From positions 26,701-90,700 of the forward strand of contig CACGHX010000003.1 in the NCBI GenBank assembly GCA_902573065.1: a stretch of 64,000 bases of DNA. The letters are read 5' to 3'. The DNA comes from an uncultured Pelagibacteraceae bacterium (GTDB lineage: Bacteria; Pseudomonadota; Alphaproteobacteria; Pelagibacterales; Pelagibacteraceae). Positions 40,491-49,256 of the stretch are shown here, one piece after another. Positions within the stretch are counted from its first letter, which is position 1. Every line of letters starts with the position of its first letter. The notes under the pieces are model-generated. The model had not been told where the DNA came from. It did not search any database and was given only the letters and a program-made list of their open reading frames with translations. A program made the position numbers and the translations under genes.

Positions 40491-40785
40491 CGAGAGAAAA
40501 AAATCCTTTGAAAAAAAATTTGCTCATGATGAAGAGTTAAAATTCAAAGTTGCCTCAAGAAGAAATAAATACCTTGGTCAATGGGCATCTAAGAAACTTG
40601 GTTATGATGAGAATAAGGAAAAAGAGTATATTCAATCTGTAATCAAAGCTGACTTCCAAGAGGCTGGAGATGAGGATGTATTTAGAAAAATTCAAGCTGA
40701 TTTAAAAGGTCATAATATTTCTGATGATGAAATTAGAAATAAGATGAAAGAATTTAATGAAAAAGCTAAGTCTGAGTTTATTTAG
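40477..40785 (+). CDS. ATP synthase inhibitor zeta (DUF1476)
   Basis: Alphaproteobacterial F1-ATPase inhibitory subunit that blocks ATP hydrolysis. The 102-residue product has the family start FDERKKSFEKKFAHDEELKF, then ASRRNKYLGQWASKKLG and IKADFQEAGDEDVFRKI. The inhibitory N-terminal segment is intact. It is not beside ATP synthase genes here, which is usual. It is one of the clearest taxonomic markers in the window, and it overlaps the next gene by 29 bases. Confidence 0.92.
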   Translation: MEKFDERKKSFEKKFAHDEELKFKVASRRNKYLGQWASKKLGYDENKEKEYIQSVIKADFQEAGDEDVFRKIQADLKGHNISDDEIRNKMKEFNEKAKSEFI

Positions 40786-41272
40786 CATTATTTTATTTTT
40801 ATCAATAATTACTTCAGCGATCTCATTTGAAAAAATAATTACTGGAAAGGCACGCGTTACAGATGGCGATACTATAAAAATTAATAATCAAAAAATTAGA
40901 CTTTTTGGTATTGATGCACCTGAAACAAAACAATTTTGTAAAGAAGTATATTTAAGTTTTTTAATATTTAATTTTAAAAGAGATTACAAATGTGGAGAAA
41001 AATCGACAAATGCTCTAAAGAAAAAAATAAAAGATAAAAAAATAAGATGTTTGATACAAGATAACAAAGATAGATACAGGCGAAATATCGGTATCTGTTA
41101 TTTAAAAAAACAAGATATTAATTCTTGGTTAGTAAAGAATGGATACGCAATAGCTTATAGAAGATATTCAAAAAAATATATTATGGACGAGCAACATGCA
41201 AAAGATAATAAACTTGGTATTTGGCAGGGGACTTTTATGAAACCTGAAAAATGGAGAAGAATTATGAATTAA
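40757..41272 (+). CDS. Secreted thermonuclease-like (SNase-fold) protein
   Basis: Signal peptide at about 1-23 (LSLSLFSIILFLSIITSAIS), then a staphylococcal-nuclease fold: RVTDGDTIKINNQKIRLFGIDAPE with metal-binding Asp and Arg, CGEKSTNAL, DRYRRNIGICYL with the catalytic Arg, and GYAIAYRRYS with GIWQGTF. Active-site residues look intact, so it is probably a periplasmic or exported nuclease able to release nucleotides. The length is 171. Cys pairs may form a disulfide. The start overlaps the zeta gene by 29 bases. Confidence 0.9.
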   Translation: MKKLSLSLFSIILFLSIITSAISFEKIITGKARVTDGDTIKINNQKIRLFGIDAPETKQFCKEVYLSFLIFNFKRDYKCGEKSTNALKKKIKDKKIRCLIQDNKDRYRRNIGICYLKKQDINSWLVKNGYAIAYRRYSKKYIMDEQHAKDNKLGIWQGTFMKPEKWRRIMN

Positions 41273-41292
41273 ATTCTTATATAAATTACGAA

Positions 41293-41898
41293 GTGATTCA
41301 TTTTTTAAAAACAAAATTTTTTTTCTTAATTTTTTTTATTTTATTTGCTGCTTGCTCATCTGTTCCAAAAAATACAAAAAATAGCTGTGCAATCTTTGAG
41401 GAACGTTATCTCTGGTATAAGCATACCAAAGCTGTAGAAAAAAAGTGGGGTGTACCTGTTTACATACAATTAGCATTTGTAAAAAAGGAAAGTGATTTTA
41501 ATTGGCTTGCAAAACCTGAGCGAATTAAACTTTTTAAAGTGATACCTTATAAACGTAAATCTAGCTCATTTGGTTACTCTCAAGCAATTAAAGGCACATG
41601 GGAGCAGTATAAAAGAGAAACTGGAAACAAATTAGCGACAAGAGCCAGATTTAAAGATTCGGTTGATTTTATAGGATGGTATGTAAGTAAGACACACAAG
41701 ATTTTAAGAATACCTAAGAACGACGCTTACAGACAATATCTTGCTTATTACAAGGGTTGGGGTGATTACAAAAATTACGCTAAAGATAAAAAGGCAATCA
41801 TTTATGCAAAGTCTGCAAAGGATACAGCTTCTAATTACAGAAAACAGCTAACAATGTGTAAAGATAAATTAAATAGAAAAAAATATATTATTTACTAA
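41293..41898 (+). CDS. Slt-like lytic transglycosylase lipoprotein
   Basis: Cleaves peptidoglycan glycan strands. The N-terminus has a hydrophobic segment ending FAACSS, a lipobox. The catalytic Glu is in LAFVKKESDFNWLA, then SSSFGYSQAIKGTWEQYK, matching the Slt core GxxQ, and LAYYKGWGDY. I prefer the GTG at 41293 (about 201 residues, compact signal). The ATG at 41251 would give 215 residues with a long, charged N-terminal extension and would overlap the nuclease. There is no good ribosome-binding site for either. The end overlaps the convergent RND gene by 11 bases. Confidence 0.8.
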   Translation: MIHFLKTKFFFLIFFILFAACSSVPKNTKNSCAIFEERYLWYKHTKAVEKKWGVPVYIQLAFVKKESDFNWLAKPERIKLFKVIPYKRKSSSFGYSQAIKGTWEQYKRETGNKLATRARFKDSVDFIGWYVSKTHKILRIPKNDAYRQYLAYYKGWGDYKNYAKDKKAIIYAKSAKDTASNYRKQLTMCKDKLNRKKYIIY

Positions 41899-44800
41899 AC
41901 TCTTTGCTTAATTGAATATCTATTTCATCCATTCTCTTAGAATTTTTACAAAGTAATAAATAAAATACTGGAGTAGTGAATAGAGTCAAAAAAGTACTGA
42001 TTAACATACCACCAAATATAGTGCAGCCAACAGCTAATCTTATCCCTTCACCCGCACCTGGTCCTATGTTTCCAACTATTAAAGGCACCATAGCAATCAG
42101 AGTAGATAAACTGGTCATCATTATTGGCCTAAACCTTCTTTTGCAAGACTCAACAATTGCACTTTCGACTGTTTTACCTGAAACACGAAGTTGATTTGCC
42201 CAGTCTACAATTAAGATACTGTTTTTGGTTGCAATACCGATGAGAACAATCAAAGCAATTTGTGAAAAAATATTAATTGTACTTCCAAACAATAATATAA
42301 ATATTAAACCACCTAGGGCTGCTAATGGAACTGTTAACATTACAACAAAAGGTTGCCTCCAAGCATTAAAAGTACCTGCCATTACAAGATAAGCGCTCAC
42401 TAACGCAAGAGCAAAAATTATTAATAGTTCACCAGAAGCCTCTTTAAGATCTAAAGATTTACCTTTATAAAAAATACCAGCAGTTGGTGCTTTATCATCT
42501 ATTGTTTGTTCAATAAACTTAAGAGCTTCATTAAGAGTATATCCACCTACTAATCTGGCTGTAATAGTTACAGATTTAGATCTTTGATAACGGGTTAATA
42601 ATTTAGGTGAACCTTTTTCTTCAAAACTTACCACGTTAGCCAGGGAAATTAATTTTCCTGTTGTTTCAGATCGTACAAATATTTTGCTAAGTGTCTCAGT
42701 GTTTCTTCTATCTTTAATATCAGCCTGTAAAATTATTGGATATTCTTTTCCTGATTCATTCAGAGTAGTAACGCTTTTACCTGAATATAATGTTTCAATA
42801 GATTTACCAATTGATTGATTTGAAATACCTAAGTCCTTAGCTTTATTTTCATCAATAACAAGTCTCACTTCAGGTTTATTTTTTGTGTAATCAGAAGTTA
42901 TATCAGCTAGACCTCTATTATTTCTGAGTTCTTTCATAACTTCGCTTTGCCACTTATATAAGGTTTCATATGACGGCCCAGTCATAGTTACTACAACAGG
43001 TTTTTGGTAATTACTTACTCTCACTGAATTGGGTGTAAGAGGAAAAGCCATAGTTCCTGGAACAGTAACTATTTTTCCAATTGCTTTTCTAACAATCTTT
43101 TGAGCACTATCTTTTCTATCACTCCAATTATCAAGCAAAGCTATAATAATAAAACTGTTGTAAGACTGTGATGATCTCCCAAAACCAGGAACTCTCATTA
43201 TTAGTTTTTGATAAGGTTCATTTTCATCTTGAAGTAATGGTATTAATCTTTTCTCAACTTTTTCTGCCTTATCTACCGTGTATTCAAAGGATGAAGACTC
43301 ATCAGTTTTTCCAAATACTAAATAAACGCCCCTGTCCGGATTTTGCTCTAGTAATGTTTTTGGCGTAAAGTTAAAAAGAAAAACAGCTAACCCAACAACA
43401 AAAATCATAAACCAAACAATAGTTTTTGGTTTTTTTATCCAATAATTCAAAGTTTCAGAATAAAATTCTTCAAATGAATTAAACATTTTTTCGAATCTTA
43501 AAATAATTTTAGATTTTGTCTTTTTCTTATTTAACAATTTAGAACCAAGCATCGGTGCTATTGAAAGAGCAGTAAAAGTACTTATTACAATTGTAATAGA
43601 AAGTGTAATAGCCATTTCTCTAAATAATGTTCCACTAATTCCTCCAATAAATAATAATGGAGCAAATGTTGCCAACAAAATTATACTTGTAGAGATAATT
43701 GCAAAAATTACGTTTTTCGAACCAGTCGCAGCAGCATTAAGAGGGGTATCACCCTGCTCGATACGATGATAAATAGACTCTGTCATTACAACACTATCAT
43801 CTGTAACGATTGCTACGCTTAGTATTATTGCAAGAAGTGTAAAAACATTAATTGTTAGACCAAATATCCATAAACCTAAACATGCTCCTATTAAGCTTAC
43901 TGGTAAAGTTACAGCTGGCACTATAGTCGCTCTTATATTTCCTAAGAAAAGATAAATGATACCAACAACCAAAGCCAAGGCCAAAATTATAGATTGATAA
44001 CACATTTGAATAGCCTCTTTTATATAAGTCGCCCTATCAAAACTTACTGATAATTTTAGACCGTCTGGTAGTGTTCGACTGACTTCTTCAATTTTTTCTC
44101 TTATATTATTCGAAAGTGTAACTGTACTTTCATTTGTTCGAGCATATATACCTATACCAACAGTATTTTCATTCAATACATCGGGACTTTGAGCCTTAAA
44201 TAACGTTTTTTCAGATACCGGACCATATCGAATATCTCCAAGGTCATTTAAAGTTATAGTTTTGCCTTTAATCTTTTTAATTGGAAGTTTTTTAATTGAA
44301 TTAATATCTGTATAAGTTTTTCCTAAATCAAGTGTAAGATCAATGTTATTTGCCTCAAGTGTTCCTGCAGGTACTGCGATATTATTTTTTCTAATAGAAC
44401 TTTCAACTTCCCTTATATCTAAATCGTTAGCACTTAGTTTTACTGGATTAAGGTATACTCTAACAGCTTTTTCATTTATTCCACCAACAATAACTCGTCC
44501 TGTACCAGGAACTGAACTAAAAGCATCGACTAAATTTCTTTTTACATAATCTCCAATTTCCAAAGAGTCCCAAGATGTACTACTTACTGACAACCACATG
44601 CTTGTTGAAAAACCTGCTGAAGCTTTTCTAACCTCTGGCGCTTTGCTATCTTCTGGTAAGTTATCAATTACTCTTGCTATTCTTTCTCTTATATCATTAG
44701 CAGCATCATCTATATCTATGCTTGTGAAAAATTCTATTTTTATTGTGCTTCTTCCAATTTCAGAAAGGGTATCAATTGATTTAATCCCCTCAGCTCCTCC

Positions 44801-45019
44801 AACAGCTAATTCAATCGGTTCAGAAATTTCAGAGGCAATTATCGAAGGACTTGCACCCGTATACTTTGTAGAAATAACAACTTCAGGTGGCTGAAGATTT
44901 TTTGGTAGCTCTCTTGTACTTAGTTCAAAAAATGTATAAAGACCAAAAACAACAAGCAATAAAGAAAATACAGCACTTAAAACTGGTCTCCTTATATTAA
45001 GCAAACAAAAATTATGCAT
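41888..45019 (-). CDS. RND-family efflux permease
   Basis: Proton-driven inner-membrane exporter (HAE-1/AcrB type). The 1043 residues begin with RRPVLSAVFSLLLVVFGLY and contain two repeats of one plus five membrane helices with large periplasmic loops; the proton-relay pair is in SVAIVTDDSVVMTESIY. SGELLIIFALALVSAYLVMAGTF is in the second half. The start is two bases from the adaptor's stop. No outer-membrane factor (TolC-type) is adjacent, so that part must lie elsewhere. The substrate is unknown. Confidence 0.93.
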   Translation of the reverse strand: MHNFCLLNIRRPVLSAVFSLLLVVFGLYTFFELSTRELPKNLQPPEVVISTKYTGASPSIIASEISEPIELAVGGAEGIKSIDTLSEIGRSTIKIEFFTSIDIDDAANDIRERIARVIDNLPEDSKAPEVRKASAGFSTSMWLSVSSTSWDSLEIGDYVKRNLVDAFSSVPGTGRVIVGGINEKAVRVYLNPVKLSANDLDIREVESSIRKNNIAVPAGTLEANNIDLTLDLGKTYTDINSIKKLPIKKIKGKTITLNDLGDIRYGPVSEKTLFKAQSPDVLNENTVGIGIYARTNESTVTLSNNIREKIEEVSRTLPDGLKLSVSFDRATYIKEAIQMCYQSIILALALVVGIIYLFLGNIRATIVPAVTLPVSLIGACLGLWIFGLTINVFTLLAIILSVAIVTDDSVVMTESIYHRIEQGDTPLNAAATGSKNVIFAIISTSIILLATFAPLLFIGGISGTLFREMAITLSITIVISTFTALSIAPMLGSKLLNKKKTKSKIILRFEKMFNSFEEFYSETLNYWIKKPKTIVWFMIFVVGLAVFLFNFTPKTLLEQNPDRGVYLVFGKTDESSSFEYTVDKAEKVEKRLIPLLQDENEPYQKLIMRVPGFGRSSQSYNSFIIIALLDNWSDRKDSAQKIVRKAIGKIVTVPGTMAFPLTPNSVRVSNYQKPVVVTMTGPSYETLYKWQSEVMKELRNNRGLADITSDYTKNKPEVRLVIDENKAKDLGISNQSIGKSIETLYSGKSVTTLNESGKEYPIILQADIKDRRNTETLSKIFVRSETTGKLISLANVVSFEEKGSPKLLTRYQRSKSVTITARLVGGYTLNEALKFIEQTIDDKAPTAGIFYKGKSLDLKEASGELLIIFALALVSAYLVMAGTFNAWRQPFVVMLTVPLAALGGLIFILLFGSTINIFSQIALIVLIGIATKNSILIVDWANQLRVSGKTVESAIVESCKRRFRPIMMTSLSTLIAMVPLIVGNIGPGAGEGIRLAVGCTIFGGMLISTFLTLFTTPVFYLLLCKNSKRMDEIDIQLSKEFSK

Positions 45020-45020
45020 T

Positions 45021-45884
45021 TTATTTTGTTAGAGGCCTAACAGTCATTCCATCAGCAAGTCTTGCTAAACCCTCTTTAACAACTCTCTCATTAAGATTAA
45101 GACCTTTTAAAACTTCAAGATTACCATCTTTTCTTATTCCAGTTACTACTTCTGTCTTTTCAATCTTGTTATTATCTAAAATCTTATAAACGAATTTTTT
45201 TTCATCCTCAAAAATAATACTTGTATCTGTAACAGAAAGCGCTTCTTTTTGATCGTAAAGAAGTTCAATATCTAAAAGTGATCCAGGAAGTATTTCAAGA
45301 TCAGAATTTTTAATTTGTGCTCTTGCTAAAATACTACGTGTTTGTGCGTCAATCCTTGAGGCGTGAGAAATAATTACACCATTATATAATTTATCTTTGT
45401 ATGCTAAGAATTTTGCATTAACTTTAAGGCCCTTTTTTAAAATTGCAGCATAAACTTCTGGTATTTGTAAATCACAAAGTATTCTTCGAGAGTCATCAAG
45501 AGTTACTATTATTGAATTGGTACCAAGTATTGATGAACTAATACCTCTAGTACCAATAGTGCCGGCGAAAGGTGCTGTAATAGTTTTGTCTTTAAGTTTA
45601 GCAATTACCCCTCCTTTTTTTACAGCTCTAAATTTTATATCTTCTAGGAGTTCACTTTTGTTAATTTTAAATGAAGTTGTTTTACTACTTAAAGCAGTAC
45701 AGTAGCTTTCTATTGTTTTACTAAAACCTTTCTCTGAAACTATCTCCACTACTACTCCTGGTGGTGGACGTTTACTAAATTTATTTTTAAAATAAACACC
45801 CATCGCTGTTCTACCGCCGATCACAGTAGCAACTATGATGAAAAATATTATTATTCCTATGGTTACTTTTTTAGATCTTTTCAT
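45021..45884 (-). CDS. RND efflux periplasmic adaptor (membrane fusion protein)
   Basis: Adaptor of the RND pump. An N-terminal membrane anchor at about 8-30 (VTIGIIIFFIIVATVIGG) is followed by a lipoyl/hairpin region (IKFRAVKKGGVIAKLKDKTITAPFAGTIG, in pieces) and beta-barrel and membrane-proximal domains. At about 287 residues it is short, so the coiled-coil hairpin is minimal. The ATG at 45884 overlaps the sulfurtransferase stop (ATGA), a better start than the GTG at 45905. Its family includes MexE/AcrA-like proteins. Confidence 0.86.
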   Translation of the reverse strand: MKRSKKVTIGIIIFFIIVATVIGGRTAMGVYFKNKFSKRPPPGVVVEIVSEKGFSKTIESYCTALSSKTTSFKINKSELLEDIKFRAVKKGGVIAKLKDKTITAPFAGTIGTRGISSSILGTNSIIVTLDDSRRILCDLQIPEVYAAILKKGLKVNAKFLAYKDKLYNGVIISHASRIDAQTRSILARAQIKNSDLEILPGSLLDIELLYDQKEALSVTDTSIIFEDEKKFVYKILDNNKIEKTEVVTGIRKDGNLEVLKGLNLNERVVKEGLARLADGMTVRPLTK

Positions 45885-46690
45885 TTTTTTCCATATTCTG
45901 ACCAAGAGCCATCATAAATCACAGCATTTTTATCACTTATTAAAGAATATGCCATACCTAAAACACAAGCAGTCATTCCAGATCCACACGTAAAGACAAT
46001 GGGTTTAGAAATATCAATGCCATTTTGATTAAAAATATTAATTAATTCTAACTTAGGTTTAAAAGTATTAGTCTCTCTATTAATGCATTCTTGAAAAGGA
46101 ATATTTTTTGATCCAACTATACACCCTTTTTTAAGGCCTGGTCTTGGTTCTTCAATTTTTCCAGAAAATCTTTTTCGACTTCTAGCATCAACTGTTTGAA
46201 ATAATGAATTTTTAATATTCTCGTCAATTTGCTTTTTATTTTTAATCCATTCTGGTTTTTCATTAACTTTATACTTTTTAATAACTTCAGGTCTTACAAT
46301 ATCACTACTAACCGAACGATTCTCCCTCAGCCACTTTTTAAGACCCCCATCTAATACTGAAACCTTTTCATGACCAAAATATTTAAGAGCAAACCAGAGT
46401 CTACATGAACTATAAAGATCACTATTATCATAGATAACTACATGATCATCATTTAGGATTCCAAATGACCAGAGCATATTTTTCCAATACTCTGCATTTG
46501 TCATCATATGTGGTAATGGAGAGTTTCTGTCAGAGTGTTCATTAACGTCCCAAAAGATCGCATCTTGAATATGCTTTTCTTTGTACTCATTTTTTGCATT
46601 TCTATTTGTTGATGGCATGTGCCAGGAAGCGTCAAATATTTTTACATTATTTAAATTTTTTTCAAGCCATTCGGTTGAAACTAAATTCAT
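45881..46690 (-). CDS. sseA: Thiosulfate/3-mercaptopyruvate sulfurtransferase
   Basis: Two-rhodanese-domain enzyme transferring sulfur. The inactive first domain starts about residue 5 (WLEKNLNNVKIFDASWHMP). The catalytic Cys is in VFTCGSGMTACVLGMAYSL near the C-terminus; the CGSGxTA loop suggests 3-mercaptopyruvate as donor. At 269 residues it is normal. It overlaps msrA's stop (ATGA) and the adaptor's start (ATGA), a three-way coupled chain. Confidence 0.9.
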   Translation of the reverse strand: MNLVSTEWLEKNLNNVKIFDASWHMPSTNRNAKNEYKEKHIQDAIFWDVNEHSDRNSPLPHMMTNAEYWKNMLWSFGILNDDHVVIYDNSDLYSSCRLWFALKYFGHEKVSVLDGGLKKWLRENRSVSSDIVRPEVIKKYKVNEKPEWIKNKKQIDENIKNSLFQTVDARSRKRFSGKIEEPRPGLKKGCIVGSKNIPFQECINRETNTFKPKLELINIFNQNGIDISKPIVFTCGSGMTACVLGMAYSLISDKNAVIYDGSWSEYGKK

Positions 46691-47139
46691 AACATACCTT
46701 TTCTTTTTAAATAATACTGATGATATTCTTCAGCAGGCTGATAAAGTTTTTCTTCTGAAATATTAGTTACTACTTTTCCATTCAATTTTTTGTTGAATTC
46801 CTCTTTTATTTTTTCTGCAATTTTTTTTTGATTTTCATCTTTGTAAAATATTTCCGATCTATATTGTGTCCCTATATCTGGTCCTTGTCTATTTAATTGG
46901 GTCGGGTCATGAATTTTAAAAAAGAATCTTACTAATTGTTCATATGAAATTTCGTTTTCATCAAACTCAACTTTTATAGTTTCTGCGTGATTTGTTAAAC
47001 CTGAACAAACTTTTTCATAGGTTGTATTTGGGTCATTACCACCGCAATAACCAACCTCAGCCTTTTTTACACCTTTAATTTTTTCAAATTCCAATTGTGG
47101 GCTCCAGAAACATCCAAGAGAGAAATAAGCAATTTTCAT
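46687..47139 (-). CDS. msrA: Peptide methionine-S-sulfoxide reductase A
   Basis: Repairs oxidised methionine. The catalytic Cys lies in FSLGCFWSPQLEFEKIKGV, with VGYCGGNDPNTTYEKVCSG, NHAETIKVEFD and DIGTQYRSEIFY; it ends AEEYHQYYLKRKG. At 150 residues this is the short MsrA form, with only a few Cys for thiol relay (VCSG). First gene of the msrA-sseA-adaptor-permease operon, divergent from an EamA transporter. Confidence 0.94.
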   Translation of the reverse strand: MKIAYFSLGCFWSPQLEFEKIKGVKKAEVGYCGGNDPNTTYEKVCSGLTNHAETIKVEFDENEISYEQLVRFFFKIHDPTQLNRQGPDIGTQYRSEIFYKDENQKKIAEKIKEEFNKKLNGKVVTNISEEKLYQPAEEYHQYYLKRKGML

Positions 47140-47186
47140 TGTTTTAAAATTCTAATATGTTATTTCAATTAATTAAAGGTGGTAAA

Positions 47187-48071
47187 ATGCTCTCAAAATC
47201 CCAATTAGCAATTATTTACATGATAGCTAGCGTAGCATGCTTCAGTATTATGGATATAATTGTAAAATATTTGAAAGACGCACCATTTGGCCAAGTTCTT
47301 TTTATGCGATTTGCGTTTGGTATGATTCCAATTCTTCTTCTAATACCTCGTGAAAAATTTTCCACTTTTTATAAAACTAAAAGACCGGGACTTCATGCTT
47401 GGAGAGCAATATGGGGTGCAATAGCAATCGTTGCTTTATTTATTGGCATTAGAAATGTGCCACTGGCTGATTGTATATCTTTAACCTTTTTAGGTCCTGT
47501 TTTTGTAACTATATTATCTGCACTCTTTTTAGGTGAAAAAATTAGAATGACTAGAATTTCTGCAATTATTCTTGGGATAATTGGTGGATTAATTATTATA
47601 AAACCAACATTTCACCAATTTAATTTATTTTATTTTATGCCTTTAATTTTTGCTTTTGGTTTTGCTCAAGTAGCTTTATCAATTAAATCTTTATCTAAAA
47701 CTGAACCAAATTATTTAATAGCTTTTTATTTTTCATTGTTATCAATGTTAATTGGTCTATGTACTATAGTTAATGGTTGGATTTGGCCAACAATATATGA
47801 GTCTGTTCTATTTGTGATATTAGGTTTGGCTGGCGGCTACGCTAATATTTTACTCACGCAGTCTCTCAGGATGGCAGATACTGGTCTTGTTACCCCAATT
47901 AAATATTTATCATTAGTTTTCGCTGCTACCGCAGGATATTTTATTTTTGGAGAAGCTCTAAAATTAACAACTTTAATTGGTGCAGGATTTATAGTTGTTG
48001 GCACTTACATAATCTTTAGAAGAGAAGAAACTCTAAAAAAACAGGTGGTCCCTCCAAGATATGAAACCTAA
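47187..48071 (+). CDS. EamA/DMT-superfamily transporter
   Basis: About ten membrane helices in two EamA repeats: MDIIVKYLKDAPFGQVLFMR early, GALFLGEKIRMTRISAIILGI-type ends seen as SALFLGEKIRMT and AAATAGYFIFGEALKLTTLIG-type late. This is a small-metabolite exporter or importer family of unknown substrate. AAAGGTGG at 47175-47182 is a good ribosome-binding site for ATG 47187, better than the upstream ATG 47157. It overlaps the glycosylase by 11 bases. Confidence 0.88.
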   Translation: MLSKSQLAIIYMIASVACFSIMDIIVKYLKDAPFGQVLFMRFAFGMIPILLLIPREKFSTFYKTKRPGLHAWRAIWGAIAIVALFIGIRNVPLADCISLTFLGPVFVTILSALFLGEKIRMTRISAIILGIIGGLIIIKPTFHQFNLFYFMPLIFAFGFAQVALSIKSLSKTEPNYLIAFYFSLLSMLIGLCTIVNGWIWPTIYESVLFVILGLAGGYANILLTQSLRMADTGLVTPIKYLSLVFAATAGYFIFGEALKLTTLIGAGFIVVGTYIIFRREETLKKQVVPPRYET

Positions 48072-48678
48072 GTGGTGGAATAAAGCCAAAAAACAACTAC
48101 GTCAGCGTGATAAGGTAATGAAAAAACTTTTAAATTCTTATAAGGGGCACCTAACTACAAGAAATAATTTTTTTTATTCTTTAACCAGATCGATAATTTC
48201 ACAACAGATCTCAGTTTCTGCTGCAGACTCTGTTTTTTCAAAATTTGAAAAAAAATGTAGGAGTAAAATAAATCCAAAAACTGTATCAAAGTTGAGCATA
48301 ACAGATCTTAGGAGATGTGGTCTGAGTAGAATGAAAGCATTAGGTATTAAAAGTTTAGCTGATAAAATTTTAGATAAATCATTTAGTCCAAAATTAATAA
48401 AAAAAATGTCTGATGAAGAAGCAATTAATTACCTTTCATCTTTGAGACAAATAGGAAGATGGTCTAGCGAAATGGTGCTAATCTTTTTTTATAATAGGCC
48501 AAACATATGGCCTGTTCAGGATATTGGTTTACTAAGGGCAATTTCAAATAATTATAAAAAAAAATACTTACCTCCGAAATCTTTTGTGAATAAACTACAA
48601 AAAAAGTTTTCGCCTTATTGCACTCTCGCTGTAATGGCATTGTGGTATTCAGTAGACAATGAACCTGTACAGTATTAG
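48061..48678 (+). CDS. HhH-GPD DNA glycosylase, AlkA/3-methyladenine type
   Basis: Base-excision repair glycosylase. The 205 residues include FFYSLTRSIISQQISVSAADSVF, the helix-hairpin-helix LRQIGRWSSEMVLIFFY and the catalytic Asp in WPVQDIGLLRAI. There are no iron-sulfur Cys, so it is AlkA-like rather than Nth/MutY. It follows and overlaps the EamA gene. The AlkA N-terminal domain is absent, as in short bacterial forms. Confidence 0.9.
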   Translation: MKPKWWNKAKKQLRQRDKVMKKLLNSYKGHLTTRNNFFYSLTRSIISQQISVSAADSVFSKFEKKCRSKINPKTVSKLSITDLRRCGLSRMKALGIKSLADKILDKSFSPKLIKKMSDEEAINYLSSLRQIGRWSSEMVLIFFYNRPNIWPVQDIGLLRAISNNYKKKYLPPKSFVNKLQKKFSPYCTLAVMALWYSVDNEPVQY

Positions 48679-48687
48679 ATTTAAACA

Positions 48688-49218
48688 ATGACAGAAAAAC
48701 TAATTATTTCATGGGATGATTATAATAAGACAGTAGAAAAATTAGCATTGATGGTTCACGAAAGCGGTTACCAGCCAACGTTGTTAGTAGGTATCATGCG
48801 TGGAGCCGCACCCATGATAGATGTTCTAAGTAGAGTTTTTAAATTAAAATGTGCTTATTTAGCTGTAGAGTCTTATAGTGGTAAAGGCATTGAGGATGAA
48901 CAAGGTGATATAGTTTTCTCTAGAGAAATGAGCTCTATTGCAAAAAACATGGGTGGAAAAATATTATTGTGCGATGATTTATCTGACACAGGCATTACAT
49001 TAAATAAAAGTGTTGATTGGCTAAAGAAGTACGAGCCAATAAAAGATAAAATTGAAGATATTAAAACAGCCACTCTTTGGAAGAAAAAAAAGTCTACTTT
49101 TGAACCAGATTATTGTGCGGTTAAACTCAAAAATGATCCTTGGATTGTTCAACCATTTGAACATTATGAAGAAATAAGAATTGAGGAAATTGCAAAAAAA
49201 CATAAAAAAAAGGGTTAA
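48688..49218 (+). CDS. Phosphoribosyltransferase, probably purine salvage
   Basis: Type I phosphoribosyltransferase fold. The PRPP loop ILLCDDLSDTGITL is clear, and the early LLVGIMRGAAPMIDVLSR supplies the pyrophosphate loop. The 176 residues match the xanthine/guanine-type or hypoxanthine PRTs of bacteria. A convergent purine permease lies next door, which supports purine salvage; the exact base is open. The stop lies inside a terminator hairpin. Confidence 0.86.
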   Translation: MTEKLIISWDDYNKTVEKLALMVHESGYQPTLLVGIMRGAAPMIDVLSRVFKLKCAYLAVESYSGKGIEDEQGDIVFSREMSSIAKNMGGKILLCDDLSDTGITLNKSVDWLKKYEPIKDKIEDIKTATLWKKKKSTFEPDYCAVKLKNDPWIVQPFEHYEEIRIEEIAKKHKKKG

Positions 49219-49237
49219 ACTAAGTTTAACCCTTTTT
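49205..49237. terminator. Bidirectional Rho-independent terminator
   Basis: AAAAGGGTTAAAC, loop TAA, GTTTAACCCTTTTT: a perfect stem, A-run on the left and T-run on the right, located between convergent genes (48688-49218 plus, 49257-50612 minus). It can end transcripts from both sides. Confidence 0.85.
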
Positions 49238-49256
49238 CTTTAATAAATTTATTATT

